A stretch of 64,000 nucleotides of DNA from Rudanella sp031411995 (GCA_031411995.1 JANOCD010000018.1:61173-125172), one strand, 5' to 3'; counted from the first letter of the stretch, positions 26,429 through 36,217 are shown. Numbers and translations: made by a program. Notes: generated from the sequence alone by a model not told the origin.

Positions 26429-26589
26429 AGAGCTGGCAATAGGTGTGTGGATAGGTGTTAATTATTAGTCGGTATAAACGGGGCGATTGGAAACACTGGC
26501 AAAGGAAGTAGTCAATCGACAAGCGGCATTGTATAAATGCGACATTGTCGCGGGAGAATTACGCAATTGGGATGCGTAGTTTCTCCATC

Positions 26590-26634
26590 CCATGATTATG
26601 GTATTTCGGGGGAGTGGGTGGGGATAGACCTTTG
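26590..26634 (+). promoter_or_regulatory. Palindrome plus -7 promoter, copy B
   Basis: CCATGATTATGG (26590-26601) is a near-perfect inverted repeat, 29 nt before TTTG (26631-26634) in GACCTTTG. Upstream, GGGAGAATTACGC (26552-26564) and GCGTAGTTTCTCC (26574-26586) form an imperfect inverted repeat. The leader CTTTCCAAACTATATCCC then leads to the start codon at 26693. Sequence resemblance to copies C and D extends over most of the region. Confidence 0.7.
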
Positions 26635-26692
26635 TGGTATTCAATGTCGATAAACGACTTTGATCGCTTTCCAAACTATATCCCTAATTAGT

Positions 26693-28324
26693 ATGAAAAC
26701 GCAATTTATTACGCTGCTTCTACTGCTGTCAATAACCCTGAGTCAAGCTCAGGTTTCATTTCAGCACGTCACCTCGCCCACTAACACAAGCGGGGCCATG
26801 ACAATAGTAGACCATCCGCAACTGAACGGCAACCCGAATGCCGTGGTCTTTGTGGCTCCCCTGTGGCAACAAGCGGGCGATCTGAATCCTGCCTATTCTG
26901 TTGGTACACGCTATCTTAATGGCCGGTGGCACATTTTTCAACAAAACCAGTATGTCCTGCCTGCTGCGACTTCGCCCCGGCTCCGGTTCAACGTGCTTTT
27001 TTACCCGTCGCCTGTTGTAGGTGTGTTTGTGCATAGGGTAACGGCGGGCAATAAATCAGGACACATCACAACACTGGATCATCCGCAACTAAACAACAAC
27101 CCCAGAGCGGTTTTACTGGTTACGCAACGCTTCGGGGCATACAACAACCACGAAGTAGGGGTGTGGTACAACGAAAATCGCTGGAAAATTTTCAATCAGG
27201 ATCGGGTCGAAATGCCTGGTACGGCTCAGTTCAATGTGCTGATTATGACCAACCGTTCGGCACCCGGTTTAAGCGGTGCCGTTTCGTTTAGCCATGTTCA
27301 TAATGTTGCTAATCAATTGAGTACGCCAAATGTTGGTTATTCGGTTATTAATCAGCCCGAAATAAACCAACTGGCGAATGTTCGGCTTTTTACGACGCAG
27401 CAGTTCATGGGTCAGTATAATCCTTATCCCGTCAATATCTGGTACGACAGACCCGATGATGGGTTCACAACGTACCGGGATGGTTCCTGGATGGTTTTCA
27501 ATAGCCATAACCAGCCAATGCCGACTGGATTGATGATGAATGTACTGGCGATTCCTACCAGTATGAGTATGCCTACTGGCACGGTTATCCGGCGGGAAAC
27601 ATGGTATCCGGCTATTGAAACGTTGCTCCGAACCGCCCGGGTGCGGCTCAACAATTTCACCTCTCGCAAGAATGAATTTAGTAGTACAGGCGAAACTGCC
27701 TATTACAAACCCGGCGATAACTGGATGGAATTTTCACCCAACAACGCGCCCCTTCGACTGCCAATTGCCGACATTCCCATGATCGAGGCCGGGCCGGAAA
27801 ACCGCTGCAAAACCTATATCAACGACTGGAACACCGCTGTCGTTACGCTTACTCCTTCGGATGGGCAGCTTACTCTGACGCTCAACTTTGAGAATGAAGG
27901 CACTGAGATTGTGACGGACTGCTACAACAACTTTTGTTGCGAAGGAAACCCTTTTTGCCCCGGTGCCGGATGCCCCGATTTTGAACTGAACAACGCCCGG
28001 ATCGACATCATTATCAAGCCTTTTGTCCAAAACAGTCGGCTTACTTACGATGTCGATGTCGCGTTCTCCGTCAATGTGCAGGAGTTGGGCAGCGATCCCT
28101 GCCGGGGGAATTTCTGGGCCTTTCTGTGCGACTGGGGGATAATCCCCCGTGTTAATGACCGGGAGAACATGGTTCGTCGCACCGTTGAGCGCGAAATGAA
28201 ACGGCAACTCACTACGTCACAACCTCTTCGGCTGGCAATAGAAACGGCTCTGAATCAGGCTATTCCGGTGGGTGGAGCTATTGGGCTACAGATTTTGGCC
28301 AATGGAGATATTGCCTTACGCTAA
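26693..28324 (+). CDS. Exported protein with three DUF7452-like repeats
   Basis: 543 residues from the ATG at 26693, which gives a signal peptide (cleavage after SQAQ). Three repeats of about 90-95 residues share HPQLNxNPxAVxxVxxxW and VGxxYxxxxWxIFNQDxxxM patterns, a small beta domain known as DUF7452. The last 230 residues contain a Cys-rich segment (NCFCCEGNPFCPGAGCP-like) and an amphipathic helix, unassigned. It looks secreted or surface exposed. Controlled by promoter copy B. The next gene starts 16 bases later and is probably cotranscribed. Confidence 0.75.
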   Translation: MKTQFITLLLLLSITLSQAQVSFQHVTSPTNTSGAMTIVDHPQLNGNPNAVVFVAPLWQQAGDLNPAYSVGTRYLNGRWHIFQQNQYVLPAATSPRLRFNVLFYPSPVVGVFVHRVTAGNKSGHITTLDHPQLNNNPRAVLLVTQRFGAYNNHEVGVWYNENRWKIFNQDRVEMPGTAQFNVLIMTNRSAPGLSGAVSFSHVHNVANQLSTPNVGYSVINQPEINQLANVRLFTTQQFMGQYNPYPVNIWYDRPDDGFTTYRDGSWMVFNSHNQPMPTGLMMNVLAIPTSMSMPTGTVIRRETWYPAIETLLRTARVRLNNFTSRKNEFSSTGETAYYKPGDNWMEFSPNNAPLRLPIADIPMIEAGPENRCKTYINDWNTAVVTLTPSDGQLTLTLNFENEGTEIVTDCYNNFCCEGNPFCPGAGCPDFELNNARIDIIIKPFVQNSRLTYDVDVAFSVNVQELGSDPCRGNFWAFLCDWGIIPRVNDRENMVRRTVEREMKRQLTTSQPLRLAIETALNQAIPVGGAIGLQILANGDIALR

Positions 28325-28340
28325 TAAACCTTTTACGCAG

Positions 28341-29954
28341 ATGAAACAAACCCTATTACTCCCGCTTCTTCTCGTGCTGACGATCACGAGTTTATTTCCC
28401 ACCTACGCCCAAATGGGCTTCAACTCCCCGGCAGGTGTTACGCCCCGCCGGGATATAGAAATATATACATCCAATGGGTTTATGGTACAAAAGAAATACC
28501 GCATTGTCCCCGAAGACCCTGCAAACCGCGTCCATATTATGAGTTGCGTGAGTAATCCGCCCGCGATTACAGCATTGGCAGGAATTCTGAAAGATCCTTC
28601 CGGCGATAATAGCTACACACCGGGAGTGAGTTACAGTTGTACACAAGTAATCACCTTGCCCAGTTCTGCTTCTAATAATTCGGTGGTGGGTGTTGAGTTT
28701 GTTTTCGATGACTTAGAGACAGACTTGTTTGGCGATTATGTTCAGATAAATGGATACGACGGATATGGTAAAGAGATCTATGCGGGTTATCTCCCAACGA
28801 ATCCCGGTCGGATTGTTATGCCAACTTATGCTGCCACTTATAGCTTCACCGTAACGTTTGTTACTGACAATGACGCAGTAAACGGGCGGGGTTTTGCTCT
28901 ACGCTGGCGGGCTCTATTGCATGAGCGCTCCTTCGAAACGAACCCCATTAACCCCGGCAATGTATTGCAGTTAGAGAATAGCAGGTTCAAAGCTGGTTTC
29001 TTCAATGGAGTAAGCATTGATGCTTCAACTGCCATCGGTGCGTTGAATACGGCCGGTAGATGGGCTAGCGCTATAGGTTACCGAAACAACGCCAGTGGGC
29101 AGGCCTCGACCGCACTAGGTGATGATAACCAAGCTACTGGGTATGGCTCAATTGCTTTAGGGCAACAAAACAATGCTAATGGCAGTTACGGCATCACTTT
29201 GGGTCTTAGGAATACCGCAAGCGGAGAGGCAGCAGTTTCAATGGGGAGATCAAATACGGCAAGCGGTGCTTTTTCTGCGGCTTTGGGGCTTAGAAGCACC
29301 GCAAGTGGATTTATTTCAACCGCTTTAGGTTCTGATATCACTGCCAGTGGGGTTTATTCAACCGCATTAGGAACCAAGGTCAATACCAACAACCAGCGCG
29401 GGGCCTTCATTATCGGCGACTCAGACCCCTTATTTCAAGGCGAAACAACTTCCGGTTTCCCGGATGAGTTTGTAGCCCGTTTTCGCAATGGCTATTACCT
29501 GATGACTTCCGGCAACACACCCGCTACGCGCACGGGCGTTCAGATTGGCGCGGGTCAGAACGCCTGGGCTACCATCTCGGATTCGACCAAAAAAGAACGC
29601 TTTCTACTTATAAACCACGCTGACCTGCTCCATAAGATAGAGGGTATAAAGCTAACCAGCTGGAACTACAAAGGGCAGCGGACCATCCGGCACTACGGCC
29701 CGATGGCGCAGGATTTCTACGCGGCCTTCGGCCACGATGGTCTGGGGCCAATTGGTTGCGATACGCTTATTTATAGCCACGATTTTGCGGGCGTAACCTT
29801 CGCAGGTGTGCAGGCCCTGATCCGGGAGAACGCCCAACTTCGCACCGAACTGCAACAGCTTCGAGCGGGGCAGCAACAGACCGATGCACGGCTACGGCTG
29901 CTGGAAACGGCGTTGTTAGGTCGGCGGCAAAAAGTGGCGGTGCGGAACCGTTAA
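28341..29954 (+). CDS. Exported YadA-head-like protein with S74 intramolecular chaperone domain
   Basis: 537 residues from the ATG at 28341 (signal peptide to TYAQ). N-terminal 220 residues are a beta domain; then about ten short repeats of the trimeric YadA-head type (SIALGQQNNANG, TALGDDNQATG) at about 235-370; then a Peptidase_S74 endosialidase-chaperone-like end (SDSTKKERF, IKLTSWNYKGQ, HYGPMAQDFYAAFG) and a coiled coil with a basic tail. Such proteins trimerise into fibres and the S74 domain may self-cleave. Related in role to the proteins at 50953 and 53815. Confidence 0.8.
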   Translation: MKQTLLLPLLLVLTITSLFPTYAQMGFNSPAGVTPRRDIEIYTSNGFMVQKKYRIVPEDPANRVHIMSCVSNPPAITALAGILKDPSGDNSYTPGVSYSCTQVITLPSSASNNSVVGVEFVFDDLETDLFGDYVQINGYDGYGKEIYAGYLPTNPGRIVMPTYAATYSFTVTFVTDNDAVNGRGFALRWRALLHERSFETNPINPGNVLQLENSRFKAGFFNGVSIDASTAIGALNTAGRWASAIGYRNNASGQASTALGDDNQATGYGSIALGQQNNANGSYGITLGLRNTASGEAAVSMGRSNTASGAFSAALGLRSTASGFISTALGSDITASGVYSTALGTKVNTNNQRGAFIIGDSDPLFQGETTSGFPDEFVARFRNGYYLMTSGNTPATRTGVQIGAGQNAWATISDSTKKERFLLINHADLLHKIEGIKLTSWNYKGQRTIRHYGPMAQDFYAAFGHDGLGPIGCDTLIYSHDFAGVTFAGVQALIRENAQLRTELQQLRAGQQQTDARLRLLETALLGRRQKVAVRNR

Positions 29955-30135
29955 CATTTCTCAACCACATAGTTTCCTTGAAGAAAAAGGACATTAACAC
30001 ACTCACTATGAATACCCCCAGCCTGACCGATTCTGAGCTGACGCAGGTGCCGTAACCGCCTTCAACTCAAGCTTGATTTGGCCGTAAAAACAACCCTGTG
30101 TTTCCAATACCTGAACTTTTACGACTAACCGCTAG

Positions 30136-30762
30136 ATGATGACAAGTCTTTTTATCCTTAGTATATTGCTGCTCTGTTCGCTGAGCAACAGCATGCAGGC
30201 ACAACACCAGCAAAGTGTCTCGCTCCCGCACTACCGATTTCGATTGGAAGCCACACAACCACTAACCGCTGATGAGTGCTTCTACAGCCGATTCACGGTG
30301 TTTAATCGGCGAACGGGGGCGGTCGTTCAGCGAGCCACCTTTGATCGTGAAAATGCTACTTCGTTAACCTGTCGGTTGCCCATCAGTATGCTGCTTAAAG
30401 CAACCGACCCCAACAACGATGGTAATCAGGACGCTTTTGTGCTGAGTTCATCGGCTGCTACTAACCAGTTGTACGACTTGTGGCTGTTTCAGCCCGGTAC
30501 CGGGCGATTCCGGCGGGTACTAACCGATCTGTTTAACCCAACTGTAAATCGTCAACGCCGTGAAATACGAACCACCCACCAGATGGGCTTGGGTAGTTCA
30601 GAACAAAACCTCTACCAATACCAGAACAACTCGTTTTTTCTCTACGAAATAACGACTCGTAACCACGACGACCAGGCAGGGAATACACGGGTCGTGGTGA
30701 AGCGGCTCGTGAACAGGCAAATGCGTATTGTCCGACAGTTTGTTGAGCCAGACCAACCCTAA
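30136..30762 (+). CDS. Exported protein, hypothetical
   Basis: 208 residues with a signal peptide (MMTSLFILSILLLCSLSNSM, cleavage near MQAQ). The mature part contains DPNNDGNQDAFVLSS, a Ca-binding-like DxNxDGxxD loop seen in VCBS/FG-GAP and related repeat proteins, and strands such as LYDLWLFQPGTGRFRR. It resembles small periplasmic proteins that read out as beta-propeller fragments, but no enzyme motif is visible. A CGACTAA element lies 15 bases upstream of the start. Confidence 0.6.
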   Translation: MMTSLFILSILLLCSLSNSMQAQHQQSVSLPHYRFRLEATQPLTADECFYSRFTVFNRRTGAVVQRATFDRENATSLTCRLPISMLLKATDPNNDGNQDAFVLSSSAATNQLYDLWLFQPGTGRFRRVLTDLFNPTVNRQRREIRTTHQMGLGSSEQNLYQYQNNSFFLYEITTRNHDDQAGNTRVVVKRLVNRQMRIVRQFVEPDQP

Positions 30763-30789
30763 TCGACACATTTATACCCCCAAACTACT

Positions 30790-31296
30790 ATGCCCCCAGC
30801 TCCAACACCCCCCACATTAGCCAAAGGCGCAACTGGCCCCTTTGTTGTTCAGCTACAGCAACGGCTACCTCCTGAGTTTAACATTCCCGTCGATGGCGTC
30901 TTTGGCAACAATACGGAGAGTGGCGTTAAAACTGTTCAGCGAGTTGCTTTTTTAGCCGAAGATGGTGTAGTAGGGCCGCAAACCTGGGCCGAGTTGGGCA
31001 TCGGAACGCCTGTTCGAAAACCCACATTACGGTTAGGTAGCACCGGACCCTACGTGCGTCGGATGCAACGGTTGCTGAATTTTCAGGATACCATATCCCC
31101 TGAAGTGTTCGGGCATCCAGGGTTTTATTTCGGGCCCATCAACGGACAGTTCGACACGGCAACCCAAACTGCGGTGAAAGCCTTTCAGGGCGGTCCCAAT
31201 GCGCCGGTCGCCTTAACACCCGACGGAATTGTGGGTCGCCAAACGTGGGAGTCACTTACCAGTATGATGCAGATCCTGGTCCATTTCCCACTTTGA
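30790..31296 (+). CDS. Two-domain peptidoglycan-binding protein
   Basis: 168 residues with no signal peptide. Two PG_binding_1 domains, about 8-70 and 78-165, each with the motif LxxGxxGPxVxxLQ, a short three-helix core and DGxVGxxTWxxL. Similar modules bind cell-wall peptidoglycan and usually accompany hydrolases; here there is no catalytic domain, so it may bind a partner or the wall alone. The lack of an export signal is odd for a wall binder; possible explanations are export by another route or a cytoplasmic scaffold. 27 bases downstream of the previous gene. Confidence 0.85.
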   Translation: MPPAPTPPTLAKGATGPFVVQLQQRLPPEFNIPVDGVFGNNTESGVKTVQRVAFLAEDGVVGPQTWAELGIGTPVRKPTLRLGSTGPYVRRMQRLLNFQDTISPEVFGHPGFYFGPINGQFDTATQTAVKAFQGGPNAPVALTPDGIVGRQTWESLTSMMQILVHFPL

Positions 31297-31537
31297 CAAT
31301 ACAGGTGCTCTACTTACTCTACTACCGATACGATCACCTCATTCCCCTTTCGAGTGATGCCATACAGAACCAGTTTATCGGTTCGGCTGCGGTCAATGGC
31401 AAAGGCCTGGCCCTGACTGATGGTTTGAATCGTTTTCACATACTGTAACAGGTGGGATTAGCCACTGGTCAAAAAGGTGAATTCCTAAAAACACCCCGGC
31501 CGATCTGACAAAAAACGGTATTCGTTGTTGTACCTGC

Positions 31538-32506
31538 ATGAAGGCAATCCTTATTACCCGTCCCGGCGACAGCGCCGTTCTTCAACTTCAGGAACACCCC
31601 ACCCCCCAACCCAAAGGCAACCAGGTTTTGATTCGGGTGCGCGCTGCGGGAGTCAACCGAAGCGATCTGTTTCAGCGCGAAGGCGGCTATGGTCCCAATC
31701 CAACGGGTCAGATTCCGGGCCTCGAAGTTGCGGGCATTATCGAACAGTGCGGGCCCAACGTTAACCGCTGGCAACCTGGCGACGCGGTTTGCGCCCTGAT
31801 CGCGGGTGGTGGCTATGCCGAATTTGTTGTGGTTGACGAGCGTCACTGCCTGCCGATTCCGGCCCAACTGACCTTTGCTCAGGCAGCCTCCTTACCCGAA
31901 ACCATACTGACGGTTTGGTCCACCGTGTTTGAGTGGGGCAAGCTGAAAGCCGACGAAAACTTTCTGGTCCATGGGGGCAGTAGCGGTATCGGCATCACAG
32001 CCATTCAGTTGGCCAAAGCGTTTGGTGCCAACGCCTATTCCACCGCTGGCAGTGCCGAAAAATGTGCGGTTTGTGAACAGCTGGGCGCGGTTAAATGCAT
32101 CAACTACAAACAGGAGGATTTCGAACAGGCTCTGGCGGGTGTGGGCATCGATGTCATTCTGGATATGGTCGGGGGAGCCTATACACCCAAAAATCTGCGG
32201 TTGCTGAAACCCGACGGACGGCTGATGTTTATCAACGCCATGCAGGGAGCCGACAGTCAGATTCATATTCCGACGCTGATGCAAAAGCGAATTACGATTA
32301 GTGGCAGTATGCTCAAGCCCCGCGACGACGATTTCAAAGCGGCTCTGACGGCTGCAGTCGAGAAGCACGTATGGCCACTGCTGAGCGATGGTCGCTTTAC
32401 CCCGGTGATCGACTGCACCTTCCCTTTAGCCGAAGCCGCCCAGGCTCAGGACCGGATGGCCAGCAGCGAACACATTGGCAAGATCATGCTGGAGGTTTCG
32501 GTTTAG
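31538..32506 (+). CDS. NAD(P)H quinone oxidoreductase (MDR superfamily, zeta-crystallin-like)
   Basis: 322 residues. GroES-like domain with the RVRAAGVNRSDLFQREGGYG segment and PGLEVAGII, then a Rossmann domain with the nucleotide motif VHGGSSGIGITAIQLAKAFG. No structural or catalytic zinc cysteines, so it belongs to the quinone oxidoreductase (PIG3/zeta-crystallin) type that reduces quinones with NADPH. Cytoplasmic. The surrounding genes are mostly exported proteins, so it may be an unrelated insertion in the run. Confidence 0.9.
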   Translation: MKAILITRPGDSAVLQLQEHPTPQPKGNQVLIRVRAAGVNRSDLFQREGGYGPNPTGQIPGLEVAGIIEQCGPNVNRWQPGDAVCALIAGGGYAEFVVVDERHCLPIPAQLTFAQAASLPETILTVWSTVFEWGKLKADENFLVHGGSSGIGITAIQLAKAFGANAYSTAGSAEKCAVCEQLGAVKCINYKQEDFEQALAGVGIDVILDMVGGAYTPKNLRLLKPDGRLMFINAMQGADSQIHIPTLMQKRITISGSMLKPRDDDFKAALTAAVEKHVWPLLSDGRFTPVIDCTFPLAEAAQAQDRMASSEHIGKIMLEVSV

Positions 32507-32552
32507 TCTATTGCGGATTCAGTTTGTTTTGTGAATGCGTAGTTTCCACGTC

Positions 32553-32597
32553 ACATGATCGTGGTATTTCGGGGCAATCGACTGGGCGAGACCTTTG
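32553..32597 (+). promoter_or_regulatory. Palindrome plus -7 promoter, copy C
   Basis: ACATGATCGTGG (32553-32564), then 29 nt, then TTTG (32594-32597) in GACCTTTGTA. Upstream ATGCGTAGTTTCC and downstream GTATTTCGGGG match copy B, and the leader CTTTCCAGATTATATCCC matches copies B and D. It drives a truncated lipoprotein gene. Confidence 0.7.
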
Positions 32598-32638
32598 TAC
32601 AAGTTCTGTACCGCTTTCCAGATTATATCCCAAACATC

Positions 32639-32848
32639 ATGAAACCATTACGCATTTTTTCGCTCCTGCTGTCCCTAGCCGTTGCCTTGTCGGTTGAGAT
32701 ACAAAACTGCAAAAAGGCCGATCCCGTTACGCCCGCCCCTTACGCCTTCCTGAGCGGCAGCTGGCGCGATGCCTGAAGTTATGAGCAGATCGTGCGGTTC
32801 TCGGACGGTAAAACGGTCGAGTATCGCAAAAGCACGATAATGAATTGA
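32639..32848 (+). pseudogene. Truncated lipoprotein gene with internal stop
   Basis: The first 45 codons encode a lipoprotein signal (MKPLRIFSLLLSLAVALSVE, then NCKKADP) nearly the same as that of the gene at 36303, followed by LSGSWRDA and a TGA at 32774. The frame continues in a protein-like way (SYEQIVRFSDGKTVEYRKST) to a second stop at 32846. The LSGSW...SYEQI pattern resembles a lipocalin-like small domain. It is likely a decayed remnant that keeps an intact promoter; a natural short lipoprotein is the alternative. Confidence 0.7.
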
Positions 32849-32964
32849 CTCGTACTCACAACCTCTCCCTCAATACTTCTGCCATCGTGTTACGTTTTCG
32901 TTTAGTTTTCCGACTAAATCCGTAGAAGTAAAAACCGGAAAATTCTAACCACAACCTCAATGCC

Positions 32965-35388
32965 ATGAAACACCTTTTCCAAGTCCGTTTGTCCCGGCTA
33001 TGGCTGGGAATCGTCTGTCTGCTATTCACCACCAGCTCCGTTTGGGCGCAACTGCAACTCACCAATCAACCCCCTAACCCGGCACCTGGCACAACTCGTC
33101 CCAACCTTGCCGGGGCGCGGGTGTTGGGCGGGCGGCTCTATTTTGGGGCAACTTCGCCCACAACCACAACCCGCGAACTCGCCATAACCGATGGCACTGC
33201 CGCCGGTACGTCACTACTGAGAAGTATCACGCCAATTCCAAGTCAGGTAGGAGAGCCACAGGGATTTGCGGAGTTCAATGGTAAAGTTTATTTCTCGGCT
33301 AACGGTGGAGCCAACGGGCGCGAACTCTGGGTGACAGATGGCACCAATGCCGGTACGCTCCTGGTGAAAGACATTCGACCCGGTGCGGGCGATAGTAACC
33401 CGGCCCAATTGGCTGTCGTGAATGGCAAGCTGTATTTCATTGCCACTGGGCCAGGTTTTGTGCCGGAAATCTGGGTCAGCGATGGCACCGAAGCCGGCAC
33501 CCGAACCCTGAGCGGTCTGCTGGGCATCGGCCTCGGAACAACCGTCCGGGAGATTGTTGCTGCGGGTAACAAACTATTCTATGCAACGTTCACAAACGAC
33601 CTGTGGGTGACGGATGGCACCGCTGCCGGAACCCGCTTCCTGAAAGGTGGCCCGCTTACACCAGCCCTCCCCGATGGACCGCGCTATTTTGCCTCACTGT
33701 ATCAACTCACCAACTACGACGGGCGGCTTATGTTCCGGGGTAACGTAATTCCGATTTATGAAGACGAACCCTGGATCAGCGATGGCACCCGCGAAGGCAC
33801 TCAGGTACTAGACATTGTGCCGGGTGCGCTGGGGTCGTTTCCATCCGCTCCGTTTGTGTATTTCGGGGGACGAATGTTTTTCACAACCGGACTGCCAACG
33901 GCCACACTCCGGGCAACCGATGGAACCCTGGCCGGAACCGTAGCCATCAAAACGGGCTTCGCTACCAACATTACCCAATTTAACGGGCGGCTCTATTTTA
34001 CGCTGAATCAGCGCGAACTGTGGTCCACCGATGGCACGGCAGTTGGTACCCAACTCGTCCGCGATTTCGGGGCGGGGAGTCCCCTACCCGATCCCAACGG
34101 GCTGATCGTTTCTAATAATAAACTGTATTTGCTGACCGTGCCAACGTTTCCGAGCACGGGCCGGACTTTGTGGGAAAGCGATGGCACCACTACCGGAACA
34201 AAGGTAGTGCCGGTGCAAACCACCCTGCTCGGGCGGGCCATCAACGCCCTGAACCTCAACGATAACGTAATTTTCACGAGCGGTAATGACTTCTCGACCG
34301 ACGTTCAGCTATTTAAAGTTACGCCCCCGACTCCTCCAACGGTGGTTTCGTTCCCCGACCGCACGGGGACAGTTGGGGTATATTATTTCCAACCCATTGC
34401 CGCCATTGTCCCGTCGTCCGGCCCGGTTTCTTATAGAATGGACGGTCTACCCCCCGGTTTGGAGTTCAGTGGTGGTTCGGGTGGGTTGATTGGTGGAACA
34501 CCGACCACAGCCGGGGTTTATTCCGTCACATACTCGGTGGCGAATATGTTCGGGGTAACGATTGGCATTAGTTATTTCAACTTCATCATTAACTCAGCGG
34601 GCGGGGGGAGTGCCGCTTTTGCCCTGTCGGCCCCACTTTATAACTGCACCACGGGCGGGTTCACTCTGCAAACGAACGGGGGCAACGGCACGCCCATCGA
34701 GTTTCAGATTCCGGGCATCACCGACTGGACAACCAACCCTATAGGCACCATTCCGACGCAAATCCGGCAGGATGCCAACAGCGCACCCCTGATGTTGCGG
34801 GCGCGGCAGGGCGGCACAGTGGTGGGCATGACCTTCAATTTTGTCGCGGCCTGTAGCGGGTCGGGAGGGGGCGCGTTGCAACTGTTGGCTCCCACCTACA
34901 ATTGCGCCACCGGAGCCATCACCTTTAACACGAGCGGGGGCAATGGGTCAACAATTTCGTTCACAGCTCCGGGGATTCAGCGGGCATCGGCCACCAGCAA
35001 CACCGGCACTGTTGAAGCGGGTCTTCGCGCTGATCCTAAACTCATTACTATTATGGCGATGCAAAGCGGGGCGAGTGCCAGTTATTCGTTTAACCCGGCT
35101 TGCGGAAGTGCCCGCGTGGCTGCAACGGAACCGGGCGATGGTCTGCGTGTTCGCGTGCTGGGCAACCCCACAACCGGGAACCATGTTGAGGTAGAAATAA
35201 GTGGTGTGGCCGGGCAAATGATACAATTACAATTAATTGACAATCAGGGCCGCCCACTCACAGCGGAGGTTATTAAACAAGCCGGAAACACCGAACGCCG
35301 ACGTTTACCAATCAGCCGTGAGGCAGGCCTCTACCTGTTGCGGGTCAGCACCGATACACAAAGCCAGACGGTAAAAATCGTGCAGTAA
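32965..35388 (+). CDS. Secreted ELW-DGT repeat protein with Ig-like domains and T9SS sorting signal
   Basis: 807 residues from an ATG that gives a signal peptide (to SVWAQ). Residues about 50-440 hold about nine repeats with the pattern ELWVTDGTxAGTxLVKDI, likely a beta-propeller; about 455-545 is an Ig-like domain (PPGLEFSGG, GGTPTTAGVYSVTYSVA); two further repeated beta domains follow; the last 80 residues form a type IX secretion sorting domain (RVLGNPTTGNHVEVEI, then GLYLLRVSTD and VKIV). So it should cross the outer membrane through T9SS and stay attached or be released. Confidence 0.88.
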   Translation: MKHLFQVRLSRLWLGIVCLLFTTSSVWAQLQLTNQPPNPAPGTTRPNLAGARVLGGRLYFGATSPTTTTRELAITDGTAAGTSLLRSITPIPSQVGEPQGFAEFNGKVYFSANGGANGRELWVTDGTNAGTLLVKDIRPGAGDSNPAQLAVVNGKLYFIATGPGFVPEIWVSDGTEAGTRTLSGLLGIGLGTTVREIVAAGNKLFYATFTNDLWVTDGTAAGTRFLKGGPLTPALPDGPRYFASLYQLTNYDGRLMFRGNVIPIYEDEPWISDGTREGTQVLDIVPGALGSFPSAPFVYFGGRMFFTTGLPTATLRATDGTLAGTVAIKTGFATNITQFNGRLYFTLNQRELWSTDGTAVGTQLVRDFGAGSPLPDPNGLIVSNNKLYLLTVPTFPSTGRTLWESDGTTTGTKVVPVQTTLLGRAINALNLNDNVIFTSGNDFSTDVQLFKVTPPTPPTVVSFPDRTGTVGVYYFQPIAAIVPSSGPVSYRMDGLPPGLEFSGGSGGLIGGTPTTAGVYSVTYSVANMFGVTIGISYFNFIINSAGGGSAAFALSAPLYNCTTGGFTLQTNGGNGTPIEFQIPGITDWTTNPIGTIPTQIRQDANSAPLMLRARQGGTVVGMTFNFVAACSGSGGGALQLLAPTYNCATGAITFNTSGGNGSTISFTAPGIQRASATSNTGTVEAGLRADPKLITIMAMQSGASASYSFNPACGSARVAATEPGDGLRVRVLGNPTTGNHVEVEISGVAGQMIQLQLIDNQGRPLTAEVIKQAGNTERRRLPISREAGLYLLRVSTDTQSQTVKIVQ

Positions 35389-35401
35389 TCAAGGGTTACC
35401 A

Positions 35402-35445
35402 GCATCGTAGCCGTCAGCTTTGTAAAGAGCTGACGGCTACGATGC
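35402..35445. terminator. 18-bp perfect hairpin between convergent genes
   Basis: Arms 35402-35419 and 35428-35445 are perfect reverse complements around an 8-nt loop. There is no clear T-run, but the position between convergent genes at 35388 and 35463 suggests a shared transcription end or an mRNA 3' stabiliser. Confidence 0.65.
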
Positions 35446-35462
35446 GAACTACAGGTATCAGA

Positions 35463-35996
35463 TTATTTGAAGGGCACGTTAAACTTACCTTCAGTGATCG
35501 TGCGCTTTACCCCTTTGTCACTATAGGCAGTAAAGGTAAACGTCCCTTCTACAGTAGTCGTAGTCATATTGGTTATGACAACGGTGCCTTCACCCGGTTG
35601 CACACGGGTTGAGAAGGAATCGGTGCCATTACCAAGGGAAAAGGCACCGAAGTTAACGTAGCTCAATTTATGCGTTCCAATTAGAGCCGAATACGGCAGC
35701 GCGATCATAACCACATCGCTGGTTTTGCTGTCGAGGCCATAAATAGCATAGTAACCATCGTTGCCGGGAGCCGCTACCCGGGCGTAGACTAAGTCAGGGC
35801 GAAAATCCTTACCGTCGATTTTCGTAAAGAAACCCGGTGTTCCTGCGGTGGTCGTTGTTCCGGGCGTAGTTGTCGTTGATGTTGCGGGACTAGTTGACGT
35901 TGTAGCCGGGTTCACATCGTCGCCTTTTTTGCTGCACGAGCTTAAAGCTAAACTACCAGAGATGACCAGAAGTGCGATTGTGCGTAACGTTTTCAT
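35463..35996 (-). CDS. Lipoprotein with Thr/Ser linker, DUF6252-like
   Basis: 177 residues. Lipobox ALSSCSKKG, then about 35 residues of Thr, Ser, Pro and Ala (TSTSPATSTTTTPGTTTT), then a compact beta domain (FFTKIDGKDFRPDLVYARVA, VMIALPYSALIGTHKL, GTFTFTAYSDKG). The domain resembles the DUF6252 group found in Bacteroidota lipoproteins. Exposed at the outer membrane; function unknown. It is divergent from the gene at 36303, sharing a 306-base region that contains promoter copy D. Confidence 0.7.
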   Translation of the reverse strand: MKTLRTIALLVISGSLALSSCSKKGDDVNPATTSTSPATSTTTTPGTTTTAGTPGFFTKIDGKDFRPDLVYARVAAPGNDGYYAIYGLDSKTSDVVMIALPYSALIGTHKLSYVNFGAFSLGNGTDSFSTRVQPGEGTVVITNMTTTTVEGTFTFTAYSDKGVKRTITEGKFNVPFK

Positions 35997-36217
35997 GATG
36001 AAATAGAAGTTGTTTTGTGAGAAAGTAGATTGTGTTTAATAACGAATCAAAACTACTACATCCGAAGAGCGACTATTGGAGGGACTATACAGAAGGCGGA
36101 TCTCGCTTTAAAAGCGGTGGAAACCACCTTAAATCTGGTGGCTTTATCGGGATGTGTAAAGCGTCCCATTGGGGGAGAATTGCTAAAAACAAGTCTGCCT
36201 GTTGTAGTTCCCCCATC

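Noticed and set aside
28341..29954. S74/fibre proteins considered as part of a prophage
   Set aside because: No capsid, terminase, portal or integrase genes are present, and the proteins carry signal peptides, which phage tail fibres lack.
30008..30055. 15-codon frame starting MNTPSLTDSELTQV
   Set aside because: Too short to support; no promoter or conserved feature next to it.
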